A stretch of DNA of 64,000 bases from NCBI GenBank assembly GCA_001898225.1, contig MKTJ01000015.1, forward strand, positions 1 to 64,000. The letters are read 5' to 3'. This document shows, in pieces, positions 26,393 to 35,324 of this stretch. A program made the position numbers and the translations under genes. Within the stretch, counting starts at the first letter, position 1, and the number at the start of each line of letters is the position of its first letter. The DNA comes from Chloroflexi bacterium 54-19 (GTDB lineage: Bacteria; Chloroflexota; Chloroflexia; Chloroheliales; Chloroheliaceae). The notes beneath the pieces were generated by a model that made no database searches, was not told the origin of the DNA, and was given only the letters and a program-made list of their open reading frames with translations.

Positions 26393-27160
26393 ATGAAAAG
26401 TTTAACCGTCTACATCCAAAACCAGGCGGGCAGCCTGGCCGAGTACCTCATACAAGAACTGGTTTTGAGCCTGGCGGGCTGGATACCGAGCTTGCCTGGC
26501 ATCGTACTACGTAATCTGCTCTACCGCTTCATTATGCGGTTGGACGGTGTCGTGGCGATTGAAAACGGGGCGCGGTTGCGATTTACCCGGAATATCCATT
26601 TGCACAAAGGGGTGTACGTGGATTGTGGGGTCTATCTGCACGCTACGCCGGGCGGTATCGAGGTAGATGAAAAAACATTCCTGATGCATCACGCCGAATT
26701 GCATGTCTATAACTTCCGCAACCTGCCTGGTGCCGGGATAAAAATCGGCAAGCAATGCATCATCGGCGAGTTCAGTGTTATCCGGGGCCAGGGCGGGGTA
26801 CGGATTGGCGATTCAGTCCTTTTTGGGCCGCTGGTCCAGGTACTGGCCGTCCAGCACCGTTATGGTGACACCTCCCGGCCTGTAATGGAGCAGGGCATAA
26901 CTGCCAGGGGTATCCAGGTAGGCGACGGCGCCTGGCTGGGAGCCGGGTGTATTGTGCTGGATGGGGTGAGTATCGGCAAGGGCGCCATTATTGGGGCGGG
27001 CGCGGTCGTTACCGGCGACATCCCCGACCACTGTATCGCGGTAGGTTCACCTGCCAGGGTTATCCGTAACCTGGTGACCCAACCCCTGGAGCAATCCAAA
27101 TTAGCCGAATTAGAGCTTGGTATTCCCGCCATCTTTATGGCAAGCAAAAGCAAAGTATAG
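26393..27160 (+). CDS. Hexapeptide-repeat acyltransferase (WbbJ-like)
   Basis: A 255-aa protein. An N-terminal helical region (SLPGIVLRNLLYRFIM) is followed by hexapeptide repeats of a left-handed beta-helix (IGKQCIIGEFSVIRGQGGVR, WLGAGCIVLDGVSIGKGAII), and the family ending GDIPDHCIAVGSPARVIRNL. It should O-acetylate (or transfer another acyl group to) a sugar of the polymer or a precursor, using acetyl-CoA. Unlike the enzyme at 21083 it lacks the WbpD-specific motifs and the cysteine tail, so the two acyltransferases are not redundant. The ribosome site before the ATG is weak (AAGCAAG). It lies downstream of a terminator and about 110 bp before the FAD enzyme gene. Confidence 0.88.
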   Translation: MKSLTVYIQNQAGSLAEYLIQELVLSLAGWIPSLPGIVLRNLLYRFIMRLDGVVAIENGARLRFTRNIHLHKGVYVDCGVYLHATPGGIEVDEKTFLMHHAELHVYNFRNLPGAGIKIGKQCIIGEFSVIRGQGGVRIGDSVLFGPLVQVLAVQHRYGDTSRPVMEQGITARGIQVGDGAWLGAGCIVLDGVSIGKGAIIGAGAVVTGDIPDHCIAVGSPARVIRNLVTQPLEQSKLAELELGIPAIFMASKSKV

Positions 27161-27273
27161 GTCCGGTGGTTACCCGGCGGACCGGACTTAAAGGTGGGCA
27201 GGTTATTAAAAAGTTTGGCCGGTGTTTTGAAACTGGGTTATAGCAAACGAATTTCTGAAAGAGGTTACCACAG

Positions 27274-28692
27274 ATGGCAGATAGTCGAGTAGTCATCCTG
27301 GGTGCGGGTCCAGCCGGACTGGGAGCAGCTTACAAGTTGACCCAGAAAGGGTTTAAACCGGACGTTATCGAACTAAAGCCCTATGTCGGCGGTATGGCTC
27401 ATACCATGCGGAGCGATGGTTATCTCTGGGACTTCGGTCCGCACCGCTTTCATTCCTCCAACCCGGCGATTATCGGGGAAGTCCGCAATTTGCTCGGTGA
27501 AGAACTTGAGGAACGCTACCGCAAGACGCGGGTGTTTTTCTGGAAGCACATGTACGACTACCCCTTGAATGCCGGTAACCTGCTAAAGAGTTTGCCCTGG
27601 CACGTTGCGATACAGTGTTTTCTCGACTTTGCCATGACCGTCGCTAAAAACAAAATCAAACCGGCTTCCGACGATAACTTCGAGTCCTGGGTGGTGAACC
27701 GCTTTGGCCGGCGGCTCTACGATATTTATTTTGGCCCCTATACCGCCAAGGTCTGGGGCCGCGACCCCAAAAAGCTTTCGAGTAGTTGGGCGGCCCAGCG
27801 GGTCGCCGTGGTAGACCTCTGGGACCTGACCTTGCGTACCCTGGGGCTGCGCAAAGGGGATAATAACTTCCACCATACCGAGTACAAAGACCTGTTCTGG
27901 TATCCCCGACGCGGGGTCGGCTCTATCTCGGAAGCGCTGGCCGCCAGGGCGGAGGAAGGCGGCGCGAAGTTGCACCTTCAGGCCCGTATGACCGAAATTC
28001 ACCACGATGGCAACCGCATCACCGAGGTCATCTACGAGCAAAACGGCCAGACCCATATTCTCCCCTGCGATTACCTGGTGTCAACCGTGCCGATTGGGAT
28101 TTTACTGCGAAGCATGCGCCCGGCCCCGCCGCCAAACGTGGTGGAAGCGGCCAGGAATCTCAAGTTCCGGGCAATGATATTTTTGTACCTCAAACTTAAT
28201 AAACCCAGCGTCACGGACGACCACTGGATTTATTTCCCGGATCCGAAGGTTATTTTTAACCGGATTTCCGAGATGAAAAACTTTTCCAAACAATCGGCCC
28301 CTGATGGCAAAGGTAGTCTGACCCTTGAGATTACCTGCGACCTGGGCGACGAAATCTGGACTACCTCGGAGGAGGAGCTTTACGAACGCAGTATCCAGGG
28401 GCTGGTGGACGCCAAACTTATCAAGCGAGGAGATGTCCTCGGCCATTTCTTTGAAAGATTGCCGTACGCCTATCCCAGCTACGACCTGAACTACGAGTCG
28501 AACCTCGCGCTGCTGGCCTATCACCTGGGCGGTTTTGAAAATGTCATCACCGGGGGCCGCCAGGGTCTGTTCCGCTATATCAATACCGACCACGCTCTCG
28601 AAATGGGTTTCTGTGCGGCGGAAGAAATTGCCACCCAGGAAATCGGGACTAAAGTCAAACGGGTCGGTGAGGGTCCGGTGTATTTTGGCTAG
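27274..28692 (+). CDS. FAD-dependent oxidoreductase, UDP-galactopyranose-mutase/protoporphyrinogen-oxidase-like
   Basis: A 472-aa flavoprotein. VVILGAGPAGLGAAYKL is the dinucleotide-binding motif and ELKPYVGGMAHT the second FAD contact. DFGPHRFHSSNP resembles the UGM/amine-oxidase superfamily; GPYTAKVWGRDPKKL and the C-terminal GGRQGLFRYINTDHALEMG complete the fold. Such proteins recur in surface-glycan loci and are usually annotated as NAD(P)-binding or protoporphyrinogen oxidase-like; their true reaction is largely unsettled. A mutase-type sugar-ring rearrangement or redox tailoring is possible. It lies 26 bp upstream of the cobalamin radical SAM gene, so the two are probably coupled. A second, distant homologue is at 52764. 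Confidence 0.87.
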   Translation: MADSRVVILGAGPAGLGAAYKLTQKGFKPDVIELKPYVGGMAHTMRSDGYLWDFGPHRFHSSNPAIIGEVRNLLGEELEERYRKTRVFFWKHMYDYPLNAGNLLKSLPWHVAIQCFLDFAMTVAKNKIKPASDDNFESWVVNRFGRRLYDIYFGPYTAKVWGRDPKKLSSSWAAQRVAVVDLWDLTLRTLGLRKGDNNFHHTEYKDLFWYPRRGVGSISEALAARAEEGGAKLHLQARMTEIHHDGNRITEVIYEQNGQTHILPCDYLVSTVPIGILLRSMRPAPPPNVVEAARNLKFRAMIFLYLKLNKPSVTDDHWIYFPDPKVIFNRISEMKNFSKQSAPDGKGSLTLEITCDLGDEIWTTSEEELYERSIQGLVDAKLIKRGDVLGHFFERLPYAYPSYDLNYESNLALLAYHLGGFENVITGGRQGLFRYINTDHALEMGFCAAEEIATQEIGTKVKRVGEGPVYFG

Positions 28693-28718
28693 ACCGCTAA
28701 ATTTGGAGGAAAATTATC

Positions 28719-30230
28719 GTGCCGCACATAACGCAAAGACGTTCTATCTCGCTCAATTTCCAGCATAAAAGCATTTCCGATGTAGTGCCGCGCACTTTTA
28801 ACCTGGATTGCTTGTTTGTGAATCCGCCCTCCCCGGATGGTGAAGTTTTTATCCGCGATATACACCGGGTGGGCCGCCGAAGCCGGGAAAAGATGATCTG
28901 GCCGCAGGTCGAAATGGCCGGGTTGGCCGCCATGATTTATCCTGAGAAAAAAATCGAACTGGTCGATTGTATCGCCGAGTATATGGCCTGGCCGAAATTC
29001 GAGGCCCTGCTCGAAGACCGCAAACCCAAATACCTGGTTACGAACGTCACCGCGCCCACCCTTACCAACGATATGCGCGTGACTTTCCTGGCCCACAAAT
29101 ACGGCACCAAAACAATCGCTATCGGTAGCCACGTCACCCCGATGTGGAAGGAAACCATGAACGACTACCCGACCCTGGATTTTATTATCCGCTACGAGCC
29201 GGAAGTAACCTTCAGGGAGTTGATTGATAACCTGGAAGCGGGCGTTACCGATTTCAGCCATATCAACGGTCTGGTCTGGCGGAAGAACACCGAGATTATT
29301 GATAACCCCGGTCGGCCCAATATCGAGAATATGGACGACCTGCCGATGCCACTTTACCACCTGCTGCCGATGGACAAATACCGCATCCCCATGATTAAAG
29401 GTTCTTACTGTTTTGTCACCACCAGCCGGGGCTGTTCGGCGGGTTGCCGCTTCTGCATCAAACACGTCATGTGGGATTTCTCGGTCCGCAGCCACAGCGC
29501 CCGGCGCACCGTGGACGAGATTTTAGAGCTCAAGCGGTTGGGCGTCCACAATGTCCATTTCTACGCCGACCTGTTTACGGTCAAACGCGACTACGTGATG
29601 GATTTGTGCCAGATTCTTATCGACGAAAAAATAAAGGTCCACTGGACCTGCAACAGCCGGGTCGATTTTGTTGACGAGGAAATGCTCGAACAGATGGCGA
29701 AGGCCGGTTGCTGGATGATTAGTTGGGGCCTGGAAAGCGGCAGCGAGACCGTCCTCAAAAAGATGCATAAAGGCATCAAAGAGGAGAAGACCCGCAAGGC
29801 CCTGGCCACCTCTAAAAAGTTTGGTATCAAAAACTGGGGCTACTTTATCATCGGGATGCCGGGCGAAACCGAGGAGACCATCAAGGAGACCATCAAATTC
29901 TCCAAGAGTTTACCGCTCGACCTGGCCCTGTTCCATATCGCTGTGCCCTATCCCGGTACGCCTTTCTACTACGAGGCCCTGGAAAACGGCTGGATTAAGA
30001 TGACCAAGTACGAGGATTTTGATATGGACCGCTCCACCGTCCTCAACTACCCTCATCTTTCCAGCGCACAGATGGAGCAATGGGCCAAGCGGGCCTTCCG
30101 GGAGTGGGCTTTCCGGCCCGGTCCGGCCCTGACCTTCCTGAAAAGCGCTAACAGTCTGTCTACTTTGAAAGACCTCCTGACTATCGGAGTGAGCCATTTC
30201 AAGTGGGTAGGTAACAGCACCGACATCTAA
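28719..30230 (+). CDS. Cobalamin-binding-domain radical SAM protein
   Basis: A 503-aa protein. Residues about 25-200 form a Rossmann-like B12-binding-type domain, starting LDCLFVNPPSPDGE. From residue 225 a radical SAM barrel carries Cys239, Cys243 and Cys246 in TTSRGCSAGCRFC for the [4Fe-4S] cluster, followed by WGLESGSETVLKKMHKG and YFIIGMPGETEETI. The family catalyses methylations and difficult C-C or ring chemistry on lipids, sugars and antibiotics. The classical B12 motif DxHxxG is not seen, so cobalamin may bind base-on/His-off as in many class B enzymes. The GTG start has GGAGGAAAA upstream. The upstream FAD enzyme and downstream GT2 suggest it modifies the glycan or its lipid carrier (inference). 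Confidence 0.92.
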   Translation: MPHITQRRSISLNFQHKSISDVVPRTFNLDCLFVNPPSPDGEVFIRDIHRVGRRSREKMIWPQVEMAGLAAMIYPEKKIELVDCIAEYMAWPKFEALLEDRKPKYLVTNVTAPTLTNDMRVTFLAHKYGTKTIAIGSHVTPMWKETMNDYPTLDFIIRYEPEVTFRELIDNLEAGVTDFSHINGLVWRKNTEIIDNPGRPNIENMDDLPMPLYHLLPMDKYRIPMIKGSYCFVTTSRGCSAGCRFCIKHVMWDFSVRSHSARRTVDEILELKRLGVHNVHFYADLFTVKRDYVMDLCQILIDEKIKVHWTCNSRVDFVDEEMLEQMAKAGCWMISWGLESGSETVLKKMHKGIKEEKTRKALATSKKFGIKNWGYFIIGMPGETEETIKETIKFSKSLPLDLALFHIAVPYPGTPFYYEALENGWIKMTKYEDFDMDRSTVLNYPHLSSAQMEQWAKRAFREWAFRPGPALTFLKSANSLSTLKDLLTIGVSHFKWVGNSTDI

Positions 30231-30243
30231 TAACCCCAATGCA

Positions 30244-30287
30244 GGGGTAGGCTCCTTTCAAAGGAACCTATCCCCTTATTACTTTTA
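30244..30287 (+). terminator. Intrinsic terminator after radical SAM gene
   Basis: A long hairpin from 30244 to 30275 (GGGGTAGG paired with CCTATCCCC with small mismatches, inner stem TCCTT/AAGGA) is followed by TTATTACTTTT. It starts 14 bases after the stop codon. Confidence 0.75.
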
Positions 30288-30423
30288 GGGTGTAAGCCGG
30301 GCTAGTTCTACTTTACATAATGTTATGGTGGGTGGATGTGCAACACTTCTTTTTAGCCAACAACTTGCTAACTCTTTACCCGGTACGCACGTGCAATTCG
30401 GTAGCTCCTGACGAGGAATAACA

Positions 30424-31350
30424 ATGCGAACCACATCTCAACCTCTCGTTTCTCTTATCCTGTTGAACTGGAACCAACCTCATTTTACCCTGGCCTGTCT
30501 TGAATCTCTCAACAAACTGACCTATTCAAATTATAACGTAGTGATTGTCGATAACGGCTCCGGGGATAATTCCCTTGCGCAATTGGAAGCGGTCCTGGGC
30601 GGCTTAAGGTTTGAAGTAACCCTGATTGCCAATAGCAAAAACGAGGGTTTTGCCGAGGGGAATAATATCGGGATTCGCCACGCCCTGCGGAATGGGGCAG
30701 CTTATGTGCTGCTACTAAACAATGACACCGAAGTCGCGCCCGACTTCCTGGAACCGCTGGTCCAGATGGCTGAAAGCGACCCTCAAATCGGGATTACTGG
30801 CCCCAAAATCTATTATTTTGACGACCCGGACCGCATCTGGTCGGCGGGCGGTCTCATCACTAAAGACGGCTGGACCCACCAACTCGGCGTTAATGAGCCA
30901 AACATACCCGCTTTCAATTCGCTCCGCCAGGTAGATTATGTTACCGGTTGCGCTATGCTGGTCAAGCGGCAGGCGATAGAAAAAGCCGGGATGCTGGACC
31001 CTCGTTTTTTTGCTTATTACGAAGAAACGGACTGGTGCGTCAGGGTAAAACGGGCCGGGTTTTCTATCTGGTACGTTCCCCAGAGCGTGTTGTGGCATAA
31101 AATCAGTCTGAAAGCCCGCGACCTGTCCCCCCGCTATGTCTACTATATGACCCGCAACCGGCTCCTCTTTTTGCGCAACCTCGGTAAGCACCCGTTGGTA
31201 GTCTGGTGGAGTCTGTTAACGGTAGACCTGCGTACCGTCGTGGCCTGGAGCATCTGGAAAAGGCACAAGGCGGCCCGCCCCCTCCGAAAATGGCGGTTAA
31301 TAGGCGTCCGGGACTTTTTACTGGGTAATTTTGGAGCCGCGCCCCGTTAA
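30424..31350 (+). CDS. Family 2 glycosyltransferase (rhamnosyltransferase-like)
   Basis: A 308-aa GT-A transferase. LVSLILLNWNQPHFTLACLE begins the fold; VIVDNGSGDNSLAQ binds the nucleotide, LLLNNDTEVAPDFL is the DxD-type region, and RFFAYYEETDWCVRVKRAGF is the conserved acidic motif. YYMTRNRLLFLRNLG near the C-terminus is typical of EPS rhamnosyltransferase-like enzymes. The ATG has GAGGAA about 9 bases upstream. The gene is preceded by a terminator and followed after 158 bp by the polymerase gene, so it may have its own promoter near 30300-30420. Confidence 0.92.
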   Translation: MRTTSQPLVSLILLNWNQPHFTLACLESLNKLTYSNYNVVIVDNGSGDNSLAQLEAVLGGLRFEVTLIANSKNEGFAEGNNIGIRHALRNGAAYVLLLNNDTEVAPDFLEPLVQMAESDPQIGITGPKIYYFDDPDRIWSAGGLITKDGWTHQLGVNEPNIPAFNSLRQVDYVTGCAMLVKRQAIEKAGMLDPRFFAYYEETDWCVRVKRAGFSIWYVPQSVLWHKISLKARDLSPRYVYYMTRNRLLFLRNLGKHPLVVWWSLLTVDLRTVVAWSIWKRHKAARPLRKWRLIGVRDFLLGNFGAAPR

Positions 31351-31508
31351 ACCCGGGTTTTAAGGGATGTCTTAACCCAGGTTCATATAGATGAAAAAGC
31401 GTTTATATCCCCTCCAAAATTTAAATCCCTTTTTCACTTCAAACCCTCATAATGGATGTTATCAACATTAAATCAAAGCGCGATGATTTAACCTGGGGAT
31501 AACCTAAA

Positions 31509-32939
31509 GTGACCAATCGAACAAGTTTTTTATCCTCCACAAATTTCCGGTTAAGAAGAAGGCTCCTGATGGGCGCGGCGTTCGCGGCCCTGGTAGCTTT
31601 CGAGATAGTTATTGGCACAGGTGTAATTAATACCCGGCCCTATCTTTTGCTGCTCCCGGTTTTAGTCGTGGCTATCGTGGTCGCCCAGAAATTGCCCAAA
31701 ACGGTTGAGTACGAACCTTTGTTATGGCTCGTTTTCGCCCTCACCGTTAAAGTGGGTCTTTCAACCGGTACGGAAAGCAAGATACCCGTCAGTTTATTAT
31801 TCGTGGCCGCCTGGGGCGCCGCCTGGCTGGGTAAAATGGCCCTGGGCCACCGGATAAATTTTGCCCGGATTTCGAGCAACTGGCCTTCCCTTTTTTTCTT
31901 GACCCTGGTGGCTTTTTCCCTGGTCTGGGGCCGCTTTCAAATTGACCCCCAGATTATCATTCCCGATAAATTTATCAATGTCCAACTAGGAACCATCGGC
32001 GTCACCGTCCTATCTGTGGCTTTATTCATTTTATGTTTGAATTTGGTCCGGCGTGTTTCCACCGTAAAAGCGGTCTACATGATTTTGCTATTCGGCAGCC
32101 TCTACTATTTGCCTCTATTCCTGACCCAGACCAGGGTGCCTATAAATGTTGAAACGCGCGGGTTGTTTCCGCTCTGGTTTTGCAGCATAAGCCTATCTTT
32201 GCTCCTGAATCAACGCCAGATGCCCCGCTGGCAGCGATTTTTGATTGCCCTGGCCCTGGTCGGCTGGATATTCCGGCTGTTTGTGGTTACTCTGGTACGC
32301 ATTTCCAGCTGGCTGCCTGCTCTCATCGGGATGCTGGTAATCCTTTTCTTATACTCCCGCAAATGGTTTTTAGTTGTATGCCTGGTCGGGGGGATTTTAG
32401 TAGTCCTGAATTACCAGTTGTTGTTCCAGGCCATCGTGGTTGCCAAGGAAGAAGAGGGCACCCTGGCCGGGCAGACCAGCCGGGAGAGTTTGTGGGCGCA
32501 GGCTTACCTGGTCGCCCAGGACCATCTCGTCCTTGGGACAGGGCCAGCCGGTTATGCTAATTACTACCTGACCTACTTCCGCGACCATGCCCTTTCAACC
32601 CATAATAATTATCTCGATGTGTTACTCCAATACGGTTTACTGGGGATAGGGGCTTTTCTCTGGTTGTGTTATAGCCTTTTTAACGAAACCTGGAAATCAA
32701 TTCGCGTGCACGAGGCAGGTTCTTTCGAAAAGGCTTTTTCTATTGGATGTTTTGGTGGCATATGTGGAATGTTACCGGCGATGTGGTTGGGCGATTGGGT
32801 TATACCCTTTGCCTACAACCAGACTATCAGTGGATTTGATTACACAGGATTAAATTGGTTTTTTATCGGCCTGGGTTTATCACTCAGCTATCACAAAATT
32901 CACCAGACAAGTATCCCACCTGCACCAGTCAATAATTAA
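31509..32939 (+). CDS. O-antigen polymerase/ligase family protein (Wzy_C)
   Basis: A 476-aa integral membrane protein with about 10-12 TM helices. The large outer loop (about residues 300-360) holds SRESLWAQAYLVAQDHLVLG, TGPAGYANYYLTYF and STHNNYLDVLLQYGLLGIG, the Wzy_C/WaaL signature including the catalytic-region histidine. It most likely polymerises lipid-linked repeat units on the outer face of the membrane. It directly precedes the Wzz-like gene (57 bp gap), which supports polymerase rather than ligase function. The start is GTG with GGGGAT upstream. Unlike the family member at 11766 it has no C-terminal TPR region. Confidence 0.9.
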   Translation: MTNRTSFLSSTNFRLRRRLLMGAAFAALVAFEIVIGTGVINTRPYLLLLPVLVVAIVVAQKLPKTVEYEPLLWLVFALTVKVGLSTGTESKIPVSLLFVAAWGAAWLGKMALGHRINFARISSNWPSLFFLTLVAFSLVWGRFQIDPQIIIPDKFINVQLGTIGVTVLSVALFILCLNLVRRVSTVKAVYMILLFGSLYYLPLFLTQTRVPINVETRGLFPLWFCSISLSLLLNQRQMPRWQRFLIALALVGWIFRLFVVTLVRISSWLPALIGMLVILFLYSRKWFLVVCLVGGILVVLNYQLLFQAIVVAKEEEGTLAGQTSRESLWAQAYLVAQDHLVLGTGPAGYANYYLTYFRDHALSTHNNYLDVLLQYGLLGIGAFLWLCYSLFNETWKSIRVHEAGSFEKAFSIGCFGGICGMLPAMWLGDWVIPFAYNQTISGFDYTGLNWFFIGLGLSLSYHKIHQTSIPPAPVNN

Positions 32940-32996
32940 TCCTGGCAGTAAGTAATCAATTAAGCGGTAACAAAAAGATAAAGGTAGATAACCAAA

Positions 32997-35324
32997 ATGG
33001 ACATTGCGCGTCAAGTCAGAAGATATTTAAGGGTTTTAAAGAGTTGGGCCTGGCTCATTTTGCTCGGCGCGCTCCTGGCCGGTGGCACCAACTATTATTT
33101 CGTTTCCGAATCGAAGCCGACATACGAGGCCAGCACGACTTTAATGGTCGGTCAGACTATCCGGCAGGCCAATCCCGAACAGCAAGAAATCGCCCTGGCC
33201 GACCAATTGGCTACCTATTACCAGGAGCTTTTGAAACGGCAGCCGGTTGTTGAAGGGGTAAAAAAAGACTTGAATTTGGATTTGCCGCTCGACGCCCTGG
33301 AAGGGATGCTTACCACCAGGGTAGTTCCTAACACCTCTTTTATCGAATTGGCGGTAACAGATACCGACCCCACCCGGGCCGTGCGGATTGTAAACGCCTT
33401 CGGGGCAGAGTTAATCAAACAAAGCCCTACCGCTCCCGAAAACCAGCAGGCCCAGCAGCGCCAGTTTGTCCAAAAACAGCTTGATGATTTGCAAGGCCAG
33501 ATTGAAAATGGTCGGAAAGACCTCGATGCGTTAAACCAATCCCTGACCGGAACCGGCATTACTGCGGCTGAAATTGCCGATACTCGCTCCAAAATCAAGG
33601 CTTTACAGGCCCAGATTGATGTCTGGCAGAGTAATTACACCAACCTGTTGCAAAACACTAACCTTTCTTCGCCCAACTCTATCACCGTGCTGGAAGTTTC
33701 CAAGCAGGCCCACCTGGTGAAGGGGCTCAACCCCCTGTTAACGACCGCCATTACGGTATCCCTGGGCATGCTAATAGCCTTTGGTTTTGCCGTCTTCCTG
33801 GAATACCTGGATGACCGGATTAAAAGCCAGGACGATATTCGCGACAACTTGAATATGCCTTTGTTGGGTCACCTGAGCCGGAAGGCCCTTAAGCCCAAAC
33901 CTTCCAAAATGGCAAAAGCCGGTGAAGGTGGTGATATAGACCCCAACTTTGACCTGGCCGCCATGTTTTCAAACGAATATGAACTTCTTTGCAGCAATAT
34001 TCGCTTTTCAAAGACTTTCAGTTTGCAGCGCAAGTCCATGGTTATTACCTCGCCTAATTTTATAAAGAACCAGGCCAAAATTGCCCGTGACCTCGCGGTG
34101 GCAATGAGCAGTTTTGAACAATCTATCCTGGTGATTGACGCCAATAGCAACCATCCCGAACTTCATAAATTATTGAACCTGGAAAATCAATCCGGTTTCT
34201 ACGAGGTTTTCTATGAGGGTGGCGGTTTGAGCATTGCTGATACCATCCAACGCACCGCCATCTCCAACCTTTACCTCATGTCTGCCGGTATTGATACCTC
34301 AAATGGTGCCAAAATGATTCTGGCGGGACCGGCCACCAAGCGTATTTTTGAGCTCCCCAACCACTCTCTACCGGGCGACTTTGTTATTTTCAATTGTGAA
34401 AGTTTGTTAACGGATAAGACCGCCCGTTTATTATCCTCCCAGATAATTGCGACCGTCCTGCTGTGCGAATTGAACCGCACCAGGGGCCGGGAGTTGAAAG
34501 AGGCCGCCGAGATTGTAGACCGGCTTAATGGTACCGTCCTGGGCGTCGTGACGATTCCCCGGTCTGGCTGGTCTTTTACATGGGGCTTTCACAGGAAGAA
34601 TGGTAAGAACCAATCCAGGGATTCAGCCAGGGCCAAAAAGAAGGCTTCTCGGAATAAAAACTCCGCCGGGATAGATGATTCGAAGGTGTCAACGATTCCA
34701 ACTCCAACCCATAAGACAAGTCCGGTGGACAGTTCAAATGCTGCCGACTCGTCGGGTGATAGCCCATATATTGAATTAAGCCGGGTTATCAACCTGGGAC
34801 CCTCTTCCACGCCTACGACACCGGTCTACGAAGACAACTACAAGGCAGAGGAAGAAATCGAAATAGTCGAGTATATAGCCCATAATTTCCACAAACCGGT
34901 CCAGGTCTTAAAAGAGACGGAAGAAACTCGAACCACCGAGATTCCCGACCAGTCTACTAACGGGTGGGCTAACAAAGACACCGAGGCCCTCGTGAAAGAT
35001 GATAAACACTCCTGGTCCGCTAACGAACTAAAAAATGGATCGCAAGAATTTGAATTTGAGAAAAAGGAAGAGGTTATAAAGACCGGCCATAACCCTGGTG
35101 AGCTTGAGATTACTCCCGGCTTGACCGGCCTGGAAAGGACCAATAGCCGGTCTCTAATAACATCACCCGAAAGCGACAGCCTGGAAAAGCCGGGTCTACT
35201 AGCGCTAGGTAATCTTGACCTTGGGCCTGACTTGGACCCGGATAGTCTCCTCAGGAAAATCAATTCAAGAAATAATGTGGGTATGAGGATTAATGAGGAC
35301 TTTTTTGAGGTGCCAGAAATATAA
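32997..35324 (+). CDS. Wzz-type copolymerase with degenerate BY-kinase domain
   Basis: A 775-aa chain-length regulator. TM1 (17-37) and TM2 (about 248-270) flank an outer coiled-coil domain, as in Wzz/Wzc/CapA. Residues 320-515 follow the BY-kinase fold. The Walker A site reads TSPNFIKNQAKIA (351-363) instead of a GKS/T loop, Walker A' reads VIDANSNHP (Asp381 kept), and Walker B reads DFVIFNCES (Asp461 kept, the second Asp lost). ATP binding is therefore unlikely. A 250-residue acidic, Ser/Thr-rich tail follows with scattered tyrosines (Tyr591, 611, 615, 626) but no terminal Tyr cluster. The next gene overlaps its end by 32 bp. It probably sets polymer length with the adjacent polymerase, without kinase control. 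Confidence 0.9.
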   Translation: MDIARQVRRYLRVLKSWAWLILLGALLAGGTNYYFVSESKPTYEASTTLMVGQTIRQANPEQQEIALADQLATYYQELLKRQPVVEGVKKDLNLDLPLDALEGMLTTRVVPNTSFIELAVTDTDPTRAVRIVNAFGAELIKQSPTAPENQQAQQRQFVQKQLDDLQGQIENGRKDLDALNQSLTGTGITAAEIADTRSKIKALQAQIDVWQSNYTNLLQNTNLSSPNSITVLEVSKQAHLVKGLNPLLTTAITVSLGMLIAFGFAVFLEYLDDRIKSQDDIRDNLNMPLLGHLSRKALKPKPSKMAKAGEGGDIDPNFDLAAMFSNEYELLCSNIRFSKTFSLQRKSMVITSPNFIKNQAKIARDLAVAMSSFEQSILVIDANSNHPELHKLLNLENQSGFYEVFYEGGGLSIADTIQRTAISNLYLMSAGIDTSNGAKMILAGPATKRIFELPNHSLPGDFVIFNCESLLTDKTARLLSSQIIATVLLCELNRTRGRELKEAAEIVDRLNGTVLGVVTIPRSGWSFTWGFHRKNGKNQSRDSARAKKKASRNKNSAGIDDSKVSTIPTPTHKTSPVDSSNAADSSGDSPYIELSRVINLGPSSTPTTPVYEDNYKAEEEIEIVEYIAHNFHKPVQVLKETEETRTTEIPDQSTNGWANKDTEALVKDDKHSWSANELKNGSQEFEFEKKEEVIKTGHNPGELEITPGLTGLERTNSRSLITSPESDSLEKPGLLALGNLDLGPDLDPDSLLRKINSRNNVGMRINEDFFEVPEI

